Part shown: in pieces, positions 34,505 through 46,832 of the stretch | Layout: every line of letters begins with the position of its first letter | How positions within the stretch are numbered: position 1 is the stretch's first letter | Origin: Owenia fusiformis | Taxonomy: Eukaryota; Annelida; Polychaeta; Sabellida; Oweniidae | NCBI GenBank assembly: GCA_903813345.2 | Contig: CAIIXF020000014.1 | Span: 6,417 to 70,416, forward strand | Reading direction: 5' to 3' | Length of the DNA: 64,000 nt | Notes under the pieces: model-generated | The model's database searches: none | What the model was told of the DNA's origin: nothing | Seen by the model: only the letters and a program-made list of their open reading frames with translations | Made by a program: the position numbers and the translations under genes

Positions 34505-36087
34505 TCTTTCTTCTTCCTCCTAACATATTTTCTCTCCAACTATAACATCTTACTTAATCCAACCTACATGGTTGACTAGGGAATGTATCTGGCTTTCTGG
34601 GAAATTAGGTCAAATTTTTATCTAGGTCAAAGGTCAAGAACTAGGTCCAATCTTACATTTTCAACATTCTTCATCATATCTTCGTCAATATTCTTCGTAA
34701 CTCCTTCATCTTTTTTTCATCGTGTAGCTTAGAAAAAGGCGAATGAAAGATATGACATCAGAATTTTGATTACTCTTACCGATTTTGAGATATGGCGTCC
34801 GAAATGTAGGTCAGAACAAAAAGTTCTCCAAATTCAATATGTGAGTTATAAAATTAGTGTAGAATGATCTCAGGAATCCGAATCTGCAAACCAAATTTGG
34901 ATCAGACTTCCGGTTCGGAAGTTATAGCGTTTTGAAAGCTCAAAAATCGCTAAATTTGGTGCCTATGTTAAGTCAATGGGAAAAAAGACTTTTTCGAAGT
35001 GTAAAATACAAGATATAGACTGAGTACAGCTTAACATAATGAATGCTTATAAAAGAAGGGGACCTCAAAAGCTACATAGCTTCAAAATTTGGACACCAAA
35101 ATGCCTAGGTCAAAATCTAGGTCAAATTCATAGTTTTTCCTTACTTTAACGATTCTGACACTACACTTTAATAATTTAATTCAAAATTTTGTATACAGGT
35201 AGCCAAGAGTGTGCTAATAGTGTTAGCCTTTTGCCGTCAGAAAGTATTTTGACCCACTTTTGAGATATGGTGTCCGAAAAGTAGGTCAAAATAAAAAGTT
35301 CTCCAAATTTAACATATGAGCTATGAATTAAGGGTAGAATTTTTCCAGGAATCCGAATCTGCAAACCAAATTTCAATCCGACTTTCGGTTCGGAAGTTAT
35401 GGTGTTTTGAAAGCTCAAAAATCGCTAAATTTGGTGCCCCATGTTATGTTAATGAGAAAAAAGATTTTTTTGAAGTGTAAAATACCAGATATAAACTGAG
35501 TACAGCTTAACATTCTGAAAGCCTATACAAGAAGGGGACCTCGAAGGCTATCTAGCTTTAAAATTTGGACACCAAAATGCCTAGGTCAAAATCTAGGTCA
35601 AATTCATAGTTTTTTCTTATTTTTGCGATTCTGACATTACACTTTAATGATTTGCTTCGAAATTTTGTATACAGGTAGCAAAGAGTGTGCTTATAGTGTT
35701 AGCCTTCTGCCGTCAGAAAGTATTTTGACCCACTTTTGAGATATGGTGTCTGAAAAGTAGGTCAAAATAAAAAAGTCTCCAAATTTAACGTATGAGTTAT
35801 GAATTAAGGGTAGAATTTTCTCAGGAATCAGAATCTTTAAACTAAATTTCGATCCAACTTCTGATTAGACAGTTATAGCGGTTTGGAGTCTCGAAAAGTC
35901 GATATGATGATCCCATGTTAAGCCAATGGAGTCGAAGATAACATTCTTAAGAGTTGTCTAAATGTCTATATTCTAGCTGACTCGGCTTATTCTGAATGAC
36001 TCAGCTTACAAGTATTTGGATGACTCAGCTTAAAAAAAGTCTGAAATCTGGAGTCTTAAATTGAACTTGTTCAATTTACATGTCTAG
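34505..36087 (+). mobile_element. A element E17 (L3 leader, TGACTCAGC type)
   Basis: The L3 leader starts CTTCCTCCTAACATATTTTC, with DR1 at 34624, then monomers near 34795, 35270 and 35745, TGACTC boxes, hairpin and CTAG at 36084-36087. It is closely similar to E7 without the duplication, and to the inverted R9. Confidence 0.65.
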
Positions 36088-36098
36088 TTATTATTATT

Positions 36099-37500
36099 CT
36101 TTCCGAACCAGTTTTCTCAGCAACTAGAAGACCTTACTCAAATCTACTTACAGGGTCAGTAAGGAGATGAGATCTAGTTTCTGGGAAATTAGGTTAAATT
36201 TTTATCTAGGTCAAAGGTCAAAATCTAGGTCAAATTTATAGTTTTCCTTATTTTTACGATTCTGACACTACACTTTAATAATTTGCTTCAAAATTTTGTA
36301 TACAGATAGCAAAGAGTGTGCTAATAGTGTTAGCCTTTTGCCGTCAGAAAGTATTTTGACCCACTTTTGAGATATGGTGTCCGAAAAGTAGGTCAAAATA
36401 AAAAGTTCTCCAAATTTAACGTATGAGTTATGAATTAAGAGTAGAATTTTCTCAGGAATCCGAATCTGCAAACCAAATTCCGATCCGACTTTCGGTTCGG
36501 AAGTTATGGCGTTTTGAAAGCTCAAAAATCGCTAAATTTGGTGCCTATGTTAAGTCAATGGGAAAAAAGACTTTTTCGAAGTGTAAAATACAAGATATAG
36601 ACTGAGTACAGCTTAATATAATGAATGCTTATAAAAGAAGGGAACCTCAAAAGCTACATAGCTTCAAAATTTGGACACCAAAATGCCTAGGTCAAAATCT
36701 AGGTCAAATTCATAGTTTTTCCTTATTTTAACGATTCTGACACTACACTTTAATAATTTACTTCAAAATTTTGTATACAGGTAGCAAAGAGTGTGCTAAT
36801 AGTGTTAGCCTTTTGCCGTCAGAAAGTATTCTGACCCACTTTTGAGATATGGTGTCCGAAAAGTAGGTCAAAATAAAAAGTTCTCCAAATTTAACGTATG
36901 AGCTATGAATTAAGGGTAGAATTTTCTTAGGAATCTGAATCTGCAAACCAAATTTCGATCCGACTGCCGGTTCGGATGTTATGGCGTTTTGAAATCTCAA
37001 AAATCGCTAAATTTGGTGCCCCATGTTAAGTCAATGGGAAAAAAGACTTTTTCGAAGTGTAAAGTACAAGATATAGACTGGGTACAGCTCAACATAATGA
37101 ACTTTTGTAAAAGAAGGGGACCTCAAAAGCTACATAGCTTCAAAATTTGGACACAAAAATGCCTAGGTCAAAATCTAGGTCAAATTCATAGTTTTTCCTT
37201 ATTTTTATGATTCTGACACTACACTTTTATAATTTTCTTCAAAATTTTATATACAGGTAGCAAAGAGTGTGCTAATAGTGTAAGCCTTTTGCCGTCAGAG
37301 AGTATTTTGACCCACTTTTGAGATATGGTGTCCGAAAAGTAGGTCAAAATAAAAAGTTCTCCAAATTTAACATATGAGTTATGAATTAAGAGTAGAATTT
37401 TTTCAGGAATTCTAATCTGCAAACCAAATTTCGATCTGACTTCCGATTCTAAAGTTATGGCGTGTCCGAAAAGTAGGTCAAAATAAAAATTCGCCAAATT
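36099..37500 (+). mobile_element. A element E18 (L1 mosaic leader), cut by the gap
   Basis: The leader starts TCTTTCCGAACC. As in E3, the DR1 block (36208) runs directly into the monomer middle. Monomers start near 36376, 36849 and 37328. The sequence stops at the gap within a TATCC-type partial repeat (AAATTCGCCAAATT). Confidence 0.6.
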
Positions 37501-38000
37501 NNNNNNNNNNNNNNNNNNNNNNNNNNNNNNNNNNNNNNNNNNNNNNNNNNNNNNNNNNNNNNNNNNNNNNNNNNNNNNNNNNNNNNNNNNNNNNNNNNNN
37601 NNNNNNNNNNNNNNNNNNNNNNNNNNNNNNNNNNNNNNNNNNNNNNNNNNNNNNNNNNNNNNNNNNNNNNNNNNNNNNNNNNNNNNNNNNNNNNNNNNNN
37701 NNNNNNNNNNNNNNNNNNNNNNNNNNNNNNNNNNNNNNNNNNNNNNNNNNNNNNNNNNNNNNNNNNNNNNNNNNNNNNNNNNNNNNNNNNNNNNNNNNNN
37801 NNNNNNNNNNNNNNNNNNNNNNNNNNNNNNNNNNNNNNNNNNNNNNNNNNNNNNNNNNNNNNNNNNNNNNNNNNNNNNNNNNNNNNNNNNNNNNNNNNNN
37901 NNNNNNNNNNNNNNNNNNNNNNNNNNNNNNNNNNNNNNNNNNNNNNNNNNNNNNNNNNNNNNNNNNNNNNNNNNNNNNNNNNNNNNNNNNNNNNNNNNNN
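37501..38000. other. 500-N assembly gap; element orientation flips here
   Basis: Exactly 500 N. Elements read + before it and - after it. Confidence 0.95.
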
Positions 38001-39366
38001 TCTAGACTTTTTTTAGCCGAGTCATCCAGAATAAGCCGAGTCATCCAGAATAAGCTGAGTCATCTAGAAAGAGATGGATAAATAAAATAGGAAGGTAGGA
38101 TAGAATAGGAAAGAACGATAGGATAGAATAAGAAAGAAGGATAGGATAGAATAGAATAGGAAGAAAGGATAGGATAGGATAGGATAGGATAGGAAGGATA
38201 GGAAGGAAAAGATATGAAGGAAGGATAGATAGGAAGGATAGGGTAGGATGAGATAGGAGGATGGATGAATTTTTCAATATTTTTTTCTCTACTCTTGACT
38301 TTCTATCAGGATACCATCAGATCGATTTTTCTCGAAATTTCAAAACGCTATCACTTCCGAACCGGAAGTCGGATCGAAATTTGGTTTGCAGATTCAGGTT
38401 CCTGACAAAATTTTACCCCTAATTCATAACTCATACGTTAAATTTGGAGATTTTTTATTTTGACCTACTTTTCGGACACGCCATAACTTCCGAACCGGAA
38501 ATCGGATCGAAATTTGGTTTGCAGATTCGGATTCCTGACAAAATTCTACCCTTAATTCATAACTCATATATTCAATTTGGAGAACTTTTTATTTTGACCT
38601 ACTTTTCGGACACCATATCTCAAAAGTGGGTCAAAATACTTTCTGACGGCAAAAGGCTAACACTATTAGCATATTCTTGGCTACATGTATACACAATTTC
38701 GAAGAATATAATTAAAGTGTAGTGTCAGAATCGAAAAAATAAGGAAAACCTATGAATTTGACCTAGATTTTGACCTAGGCATTTGGTGTCCAAATTGTGA
38801 AGCTAGATGGCTTTTGAGGTCCCCTTCTTTTAAAGGCTTTGATTATATGAAGCTGAACTCAGTCTATATTCTGTATTTTTCACTTCAAAAAAATATTTTT
38901 TCCCATTGACTTAACATGGGCACCAAATTTAGCGATTTTTGAGTTTTCAAAACGCCATAACTTCCGAACTGGAAGTCGGATCGAAATCTCGTTTTCAGAT
39001 TCGGAATCCTGAGAAAATTCCCTATAAGACTAATATCCTGGACATTTGATTCGGAGAACTTTTTTTTGGACCTCGTTTTCGGACACTGATATCTCGAAAT
39101 CGGTTTGAGATATCAAAAAACTAAATCGACACTAGGTTTCCTACTTTTTTATGAGGAACACAATGAAAAAAACCCGGATCGAAAATATTGAAGGACGACC
39201 GAGAAAATCGAAAAAAGTGACAAAGTACTGGATTTGACCTAGTTCTTGACCTTTGACCTAGATAAAAATTTGACCCAATTTCCGAGGAACTAGATACTGG
39301 ACATAAATTGACTGAATAATGATCTTTATAGGAAGCCTTATGGTTATCGAGAAAACTGGGAAAGAA
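38001..39366 (-). mobile_element. A element R1 (TATCC type), 3' tip lost in gap
   Basis: The sequence opens at TCTAGACTTT, the complement of the element text just before its 3' hairpin, so only the hairpin and CTAG are missing. The (TATCC)n tract is at 38068-38262; monomers follow, with the leader (DR1 complement at 39247) ending near 39366. It is similar to R2 and R3. Confidence 0.65.
38068..38262 (-). repeat. (TATCC)n tract in R1
   Basis: It is seen on the + strand as GGATA/GGAAGGATA units and includes five perfect consecutive AGGAT units near 38165. Confidence 0.85.
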
Positions 39367-39379
39367 TAATAAAGAATAA

Positions 39380-40785
39380 CTAGATTTTGGAAATTGAACG
39401 AAGTTCAATTTCAGACTCCAGATCTAGACTTTTTTTAGCCGAGTCATCCAGAATAAGCCGAGTCATCCAGAATAAGCTGAGTCATCCAGAAAAAGATGGA
39501 TAAATAAAATAGGAAGGTAGGATAGGATAGAATAGGAAAGAACGATAGGATAGAATAAGAAAGAAGGATAGGATAGAATAGAATAGAATAGAAAGAAAGG
39601 ATAGGATAGGAAGGATAGGAAGGAAAAGATACAAAGGAAGGATAGATAGGAAGGATAGGATAGGATCCGATAGGAAGGATGGATGAATTTTTCAATATTT
39701 TCTTCTCTACTCTTGACTTTCTATTAGGATACCATCAGATCGATTTTTCTCGAAATTTCAAAACGCCATAACTTCCGAACCGGAAGTCGGATCGAAATTT
39801 GGTTTGCAGATTCGGATTTCTGACAAAAGTCTACCCCTAATTCATAACTCATACGTTTAATTTGGAGATTTTTTATTTTGACCTACTTTTCGGACACGCC
39901 ATAACTTCCGAACCGGAAGTCGGATCGAAATTTGGTTTGCAGATTCGGATTCCTGACAAAATTCTCCCCTTAATTCATAACTCATATATAAAATTTGGAG
40001 AACTTTTTATTTTGACCTACTTTTCGGACACCATATCTCAAAAGTGGGTCAAAATACTTTCTGACGGCAAAAGGCTAACACTATTAGCATATTCTTGGCT
40101 ACATGTATACATAATTTCGAAGAATATAATTAGAGTGTAGTGTCAGAATCGAAAAAATAAGGAAAACCCATGAATTTGACCTAGATTTTGACCTAGGCAT
40201 TTTGGTGTCCAAATTTTCAAGCTAGATGGCTTTTGAGGTCCTATTCCTCTAAAGGCTTTGATTATATAAAGCTGAACTCAGTCTATATTCTGTATTTTTC
40301 ACTTCAAAAAAATCTTTTTTCCCATTGACTTAACATGGGCACCAAATTTAGCGATTTTTGAGTTTTCAAAACGCCATAACTTCCGAACCGGAAGTCTGAT
40401 TCAAATTTGGTTTTCAGATTCGGAATCCTGAGAACATTTCCTATAAGACTATTATCCTGGACATTTGATTCTGAGAATTTTTTTTTGGACCTCGTTTTCG
40501 GACACTGATATCTCGAAATCGGTTTGAGATATCAAAAAACTAAATCGACCCTAGCTTTCCTACTTTTTTATAAGGAACACAATGAAAAAAACCCGGATCA
40601 AAAATATTGAAGGACGACCGAGAAAATCGAAAAAAGTGACAAAGTACTGAATTTGACCTAGTTCTTGACCTTTGACCTAGATAAAAATTTGACCCAATTT
40701 CCGAGGAACTAGATACTGGACATAAATTGACTGAATAATGATCTTTATTGGAAGCCTTATGGTTATCGAGAAAACTGGGAAAGAA
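39380..40785 (-). mobile_element. A element R2 (TATCC type)
   Basis: Complete: CTAG at 39380-39383, hairpin, TGACTCRGC boxes, (TATCC)n at 39500-39685, partial repeat, monomers, L2-type first monomer, and leader with DR1 at 40666. It supplies the empty site for the Tc1-like insertion seen in R3 (AGGAAGGTAGGATAGG near 39511). Confidence 0.7.
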
Positions 40786-40951
40786 TAATAAGAAAGAATA
40801 ATAAAGAATAACTAGATTTTGGAAATTGAACGAAGTTCAATTTCAGACTCCAGATCTAGACTTTTTTTAGCCGAGTCATCCAGAATAAGCCGAGTCATCC
40901 AGAATAAGCTGAGTCATCCAGAAAAAGATGGATAAATAAAATAGGAAGGTA

Positions 40952-41204
40952 CACTCCCCTCCATAAGTTTGGCAACCTTTTTTCCCCCATTGAACTACGT
41001 GTTAAAGCCTCTTTACCTTTGAATTTTTATTTACTTAACCTGCGATGAAAATACTTATACTATTGATGGAAACGTAATTTGACTTTAATTCCAATACCTC
41101 CAAATTTTCTCAATTTTTTCCTCAATTACAATAGGTCGAAAATTGATGATAAATTTGATGAATTTTTGAAAATCGACATTCCCATATTAACCAATGGGAA
41201 ATGG
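40952..41204 (+). repeat. Left terminal inverted repeat of the Tc1-like element
   Basis: It pairs with the complement of 41575-41827 from CACTCCCCTCC to CCAATGGGAAATG, with scattered substitutions and small indels in T/A runs. Confidence 0.88.
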
Positions 41205-41574
41205 TAGGTTTGCCGCAAGTCATATGACAGAATATCCAGCCATCCGAATCCTTGCAAAAAATACGAGTTAGGCAGGCAATTGAATTTGCTAACTTTATGT
41301 AACAAAAAATTGATATGTTTCTTCAGGTTCAATAAAGTTATAGGGCTTTAAAGTCAAAATTGTTTTTTCAAAAAACCTCTCCCATTGAAATAACACAGGA
41401 GGCGAAAAATTATTTTCAAAAACGACTTTGAAGCGCTGTAACTTTAATATTCATCAAATAAACTAAACACTCAGTGTTCAAAAAAGTTAGACAATTCAAC
41501 TTTCTATGTAAAAATATTTTTTGCTGAATCTTTTACTGAAAAGATATCCAGATTTCTGATTTGCCCCGAACCCT

Positions 41575-41827
41575 TCATTTCCCATTGGATTACATGGGAA
41601 TGACGATTTTCAAAAATTCATCAAATTTATCATCAATTTTCGACCTATTGTAATTGAGAAAAAAAATTGAGAAAATTTGGAGGTATTGGAAATATTGTCA
41701 AGTTACGTGTCCATCAATATTATAAGTTATTTCATCGCCGGTTAAGTAAACAAAAATTCAAACGTAAAGAGGCTTTAACACGTAGTTCAATGGGGGAAAA
41801 AGGTTGCCAAACTTATGGAGGGGAGTG
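41575..41827 (-). repeat. Right terminal inverted repeat of the Tc1-like element
   Basis: Complement of the left repeat, ending GGAGGGGAGTG before the TA duplication. Confidence 0.88.
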
Positions 41828-43116
41828 TAGGATAGGATAGAATAGGAAAGAACGATAGGATAGAATAAGAAAGAAGGATAGGATAGAATAGAATAGAAAG
41901 AAAGGATAGGATAGGAAGGATAGGAAGGAAAAGATACAAAGGAAGGATAGATAGGAAGGATAGGATAGGATCCGATAGGAAGGATGGATGAATTTTTCAA
42001 TATTTTCTTCTCTACTCTTGACTTTCTATCAGGATACCATCAGATCGATTTTTCTCGAAATTTAAAAACGCCATAACTTCCGAACCGGAAGTCGGATCGA
42101 AATTTGGTTTGCAGATTCGGATTCCTGACAAAATTCTACCCCTAATTCATAACTCATACGTTTAATTTGGAGATTTTTTATTTTGACCTACTTTTCGGAC
42201 ACGCCATAACTTCCGAACCGGAAGTCGGATCGAAATTTGGTTTGCAGATTCGGATTCCTGACAAAATTCTCCCCTTAATTCATAACTCATATATTAAATT
42301 TGGAGAACTTTTTATTTTGACCTACTTTTCGGACACCATATCTCAAAAGTGGGTCAAAATACTTTCTGACGGCAAAAGGCTAACACTATTAGCATATTCT
42401 TGGCTACATGTATACATAATTTCGAAGAATATAATTAGAGTGTAGTGTCAGAATCGAAAAAATAAGGAAAACCCATGAATTTGACCTAGATTTTGACCTA
42501 GGCATTTTGGTGTCCAAATTTTCAAGCTAGATGGCTTTTGAGGTCCTATTCCTTTAAAGGCTTTGATTATATGAAGCTGAACTCAGTCTATATTCTGTAT
42601 TTTTCACTTCAAAAAAATCTTTTTTCCCATTGACTTAACATGGGCACCAAATTTAGCGATTTTTGAGTTTTCAAAACGCCATAACTTCCGAACCGGAAGT
42701 CTGATTCGAATTTGGTTTTCAGATTCGGAATCCTGAGAACATTTCCTATAAGACTAATATCCTTGACATTTGATTCTGAGAATTTTTTTTTGGACCTCGT
42801 TTTCGGACACTGATATCTCGAAATCGGTTTGAGATATCAAAAAACTAAATCGACCCTAGCTTTCCTACTTTTTTATAAGGAACACAATGAAAAAAACCCG
42901 GATCAAAAATATTGAAGGACGACCGAGAAAATCGAAAAAAGTGACAAAGTACTGAATTTGACCTAGTTCTTGACCTTTGACCTAGATAACAATTTGACCC
43001 AATTTCCGAGGAACTAGATACTGGACATAAATTGACTGAATAATGATCTTTATTGGAAGCCTACTGGTTATCGAGAAAACTGGGAAAGAATAATAAGAAA
43101 GAATAATAAAGAATAA

Positions 43117-44892
43117 CTAGATTGGTAAATTGAACAAAGTTCAATTTAAGACTCCAGATTGATTTACTTGAGTAAAGAGCTGAGTAAGTAACTGAGTAGG
43201 AAGCTGAGTAAGTAGATGATTAAGTAATTGAGTAAGTAGCTGAGTAGGTAGCTGAGTAAGTAGCTGAGTAGGTAGCTGAGTAGGTAGCTGAGTAAGCAGC
43301 TGAGCAGGTAGCTGAGTAAGTAGCTGAGTAGGTAGCTGAGTAAGTAGCTGAGTAGGTAGCTAAGTAGGTAGCCGAGTAGGTAAGTAGGTAGGTAAGTAGG
43401 AATTTTTGACTGGAAGTCGGATTGAAATTTGGTTTGCAGATTTGGATTCCTGAGAAAATTCTACCCTTAATTCATAACTCATAAGTTAAATTATGAGAAC
43501 TTTTTATTTTGACCTACTTTACGAACACCATATCTCAAAAGTGGGTCAAAATACTGTTTGACGGCAAAAGGCTCTCACTATTAGCACACTCTTTGCTACC
43601 TGTATACAAAATGTTGAAGCAAATCCTAAAAGTGTAGTGCCAGAATCGAAAAAATAAGGAAAAACTATGAATTTGACCTAGATTTTGACCTAGGCATTTT
43701 GGTGTCCAAATATTGAAACTAGGTAGCTTTTGAGGTCCCCTTCTTTTATCAGAATTCATTATCTTAAGCTGTACTCAATCTATATCTCGTATTTTACACT
43801 TCAAAAAAATCTTTTTTCCTTGACTTTCAATCAGGATAACATCAGATCGATTTTTCTCGAAATTTCAAAACGCCATAACTTTCAAACGGGAAGCCGGATC
43901 GAAATTTGGTTTGCAGATTCAGATTCCTGACAAAATTCTACCCCTAATTCATAACTCATACGTTAAATTTGGCGAATTTTTATTTTGACCTACTTTTTGG
44001 ACACGCCATAACTTCGAAACCGGAAGTCGGATCGAAATTTGGTTTGCAGATTCGGATTTCTCGGAAAATTCTATTCTTAATTCATAACTCAAACATCAAA
44101 TTTGGAGAACTTTTTATTTTGACCTACATTTCGGACACCATATCTCAAAAGTGGGTCAAAATACTTTCTGACGGCAAAAGGCTAACGCTACTAGCACACT
44201 CTTGGCTACATGTATACACAATTTCGAAGAATATAATTAAAGTGTAGTGTCAGAATCGAAAAATAAGGAAAACCTATGAATTTGACCTAGATTTTGACCT
44301 AGGCATTTTGGTGTCCAAATTTTGAAGCTAGATGGCTTTTGAGGTCCCCTTCTTTTAAAGGCTTTGATTATGTGAAGCTGAACTTAGTCTATATTCCGTA
44401 TTTTTCACTTCAAAAAAATCTTTTTTCCCATTGACTTAACATGGGCACCAAATTTAGCGATTTTTGAGTTTTCAAAATGCCATAACTTCCGAACCGGAAG
44501 TCGGATCGAAATTTGGTTTGCAGATTCAGATTCCTGAGAAAATTTTACACTTATTTCATAGCTCATATGTTAAATTTGGTTAACTTTTTAGTTTGACCTA
44601 CTTTCCGGACGCCATATCTCAAAATCAGTAAGAGTAATCAAAAAACGGATGGCACACTCTCGATTTGTTTTTTTCTAAGCTACATGTTGAAAAAAGATGA
44701 AGGAGTTACCACAAGTAACAACGAAGATAATTGACAGAATGTTGATTGACCTAAATTTGACCTAGTTCTTGACCTTTGACCTAGATAAAAATTTGACCTA
44801 ATTTCCCAGAAACTAGGTTGATGGGCTATGTTAGCCATGTAAGTAGGTTAAAGTAAGTTCTTCTAGTTGCTGAGAAAAAGTGTTCGGAAAGA
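43117..44892 (-). mobile_element. A element R4 (minisatellite type, shared deletion)
   Basis: CTAG at 43117-43120, hairpin, minisatellite at 43160-43405, then a direct junction of the minisatellite flank (AGTAGGAATTTTTGAC) to mid-monomer text (TGGAAGTCGGATTG). The same junction is found in R6, R8, R10 and R12. The leader is of the E15 kind, with DR1 at 44770, and ends in (GAAA)n. R8 is its closest copy. Confidence 0.65.
43160..43405 (-). repeat. 12-bp GAGTA-rich minisatellite in R4
   Basis: It is seen as GTAGCTGAGTAR units on the + strand, the complement of the E15 minisatellite. Confidence 0.85.
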
Positions 44893-44916
44893 AAGAAAGA
44901 AAGAAAGAATGAATAA

Positions 44917-46820
44917 CTAGATTGGTAAATTGAACAGAGTTCAATTTAAGACTCCAGATTGATTTACTTGAGTAAAGAGCTGAGTAGGAAGCTGAGTACG
45001 TAGATGAGTAGGTAGCTGAGTAAGTAGCTGAGCATGTAGCTGAGTAAGTAGCTGAGTAGGTAGCTGAGTAAGTAATTGAGTAAGTAGCTGAGTAGGTAGC
45101 TGAGTAAGCAGCTGAGTAGGTAGCTGCGTAAGTAGCTGAGTAAGTAGCTGAGTAAGTAGCTAAGTAAGTAATAACTGATTAAGTAATTGAGTAATTAGTA
45201 GTCAAATAAGTAGCTGAGTAGGTAGGGAGGTAGAGTAGGGTATGTAGGAATTTTTGAAAGTAGATTTGATCAATATGCATCGTGAATACTGGCAAGTGCG
45301 AATTTCAAACTTTAAAATGGCGTAGAATCTTAACTGGGGGTTGGATTGCAATTTTAATTTCAGATCCGGATTCCCGAGAAAATTCTACCCTTAATTCATA
45401 ACTCATACGTTCAATTTGGAGAACTTTATATTTTGACCTACTTTTCGGACACCATATCTCAAAAGTGGGTCAAAATACTTTCTGACGGCAAAAGGCTCTC
45501 ACTATTAGCACACTCTTTGCTACCTGTATACAAAATTTTGAAGGAAATCCTAAAAGTGTAGTGCCAGAATCGCAAATATAAGGAAAAACTACGAATTTGA
45601 CCTAGATTTTGACCTAGGCATTTTTGTGTCCAAATATTGAAACTAGGTAGCTTTTGAGGTCCTCTTCTTTTATAGGAATTCATTATCTTAAGCTGTACTC
45701 AATCTATATCTCGTATTTTACACTTCAAAAAAATCTTTTTTCTTTGACTTTCTATCAGGATACCATCAGATCGATTTTCCGAAATTTCAAAACGCCATAA
45801 CTTCGGAACCGGAAGTCGAATCGAAATTTTATTTAAAGATTCGGATTCCTGACAAAATTCTACCCCTAATTCATAACTCATACATTAATTTTGGCGAATT
45901 TTTATTTTGACCTACTTTTTGGACACGCCATAACTTTCGAACCGGAAGTCGGATCGAAATTTGGTTTGCAGATTCGGATTCCTGAGAAAATTCTACTCTT
46001 AATTCATAACTCATATGTTAAATTTGGAGAATTTCTTATTTTGACCTACTTTTCGGACACCATATCTCAAAAGTGGGTCAAAATACTCTCTGACGGCAAA
46101 AGGCTAACACTATAACCACACTCTTTGCTACCTGTATACAAAATTTTGAAGAAAATCCTAAAAGTATAGTGCCAGAATCGCAAAAATAAGGAAAAACTAT
46201 GAATTTGACCTAGATTTTGACCTAGGCATTTTGCTGTCCAAATTTTAAAGCTAGATAGCCTTCGAAGTCCCCTTCTTTTGTAGGCTTTCATTATGTTAAG
46301 CCGTACTCAGTCTATATCTCGTATTTTACACTTCGAAGAAGTCTTTTTCCCCATTGACTTAACATGGGGCACCAAATTTAGCGATTTTGAGATTTCAAAA
46401 CGCTATAACTTCCGAACCGGAAGTCGGATCGAAATTTTGTTTGCAGATTCGGATTCCTGGGATAATTCTACACTTATTTAATTATTTACACGTTGAATTT
46501 GGAGAACTTTTAATGTTCTGACCTACTTTTCGGACGTCATTTCTCAAAATCGGTAAGAGTAATCAAAAAACGATTTGCCTAACGGAATTAGCTTTTTTTC
46601 TAAGGAACATGATGAAAAAAACCCGGAGCAAAAATACCGAAGGTCGACTGAGAAAACTCGTAAAATAGTGAAAACCCACGATTTGACCTAGTTCTTGACC
46701 TTTGACCTAGATAAACATTTGACCTAATTTTCCAGAAACTAGGTTTCATTACCTAGTTGACTATATTAGCAGATTTAAGTAAGTCCTTCTAGTTGCTGAG
46801 AAAAAGTGTTCGGAAAGAAA
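44917..46820 (-). mobile_element. A element R5 (minisatellite type, full 3' region)
   Basis: CTAG is at 44917-44920 and the minisatellite at 44965-45235. It keeps the segment GATCAATATGCATCGTG that the R4 group has lost, so it represents, with E15, the undeleted form. The leader is L1, with DR1 at 46696. Confidence 0.65.
44965..45235 (-). repeat. 12-bp minisatellite in R5
   Basis: About 20 GTAGCTGAGTAR units with more variants at the ends. Confidence 0.85.
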
Positions 46821-46832
46821 GAATAATAATAA

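Larger units (their letters stand above)
40952..41827. mobile_element. Tc1/mariner-type non-autonomous element with long inverted repeats
   Basis: 876 bp. Both ends read CACTCCCCTCCATAAG inward and are flanked by TA (40950-40951 and 41828-41829), the target duplication of the Tc1/mariner superfamily. The ends form inverted repeats of ~253 bp that differ at roughly one position in fifteen. The centre (41205-41574) has no transposase frame; a 68-codon frame at 41126-41332 is not recognised. The related element R2 has the empty site with a single TA. It must be moved, if at all, by an enzyme encoded elsewhere. Confidence 0.88.
40812..43090 (-). mobile_element. A element R3 (TATCC type), split by a Tc1/mariner-like insertion
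   Basis: CTAG is at 40812-40815; the (TATCC)n tract is interrupted at the TA at 40950-40951 and resumes at 41828. With the insertion removed it is about 1.4 kb and nearly identical to R2; matching points are offset by ~2305 bp, of which 878 is the insertion plus its extra TA. DR1 is at 42971. Confidence 0.7.

Noticed and set aside
40952-41827. Foldback or MITE of another superfamily
   Set aside because: The TA duplication and the empty site in R2 fit Tc1/mariner better than hAT (8 bp), PIF (3 bp TWA) or piggyBac (TTAA).
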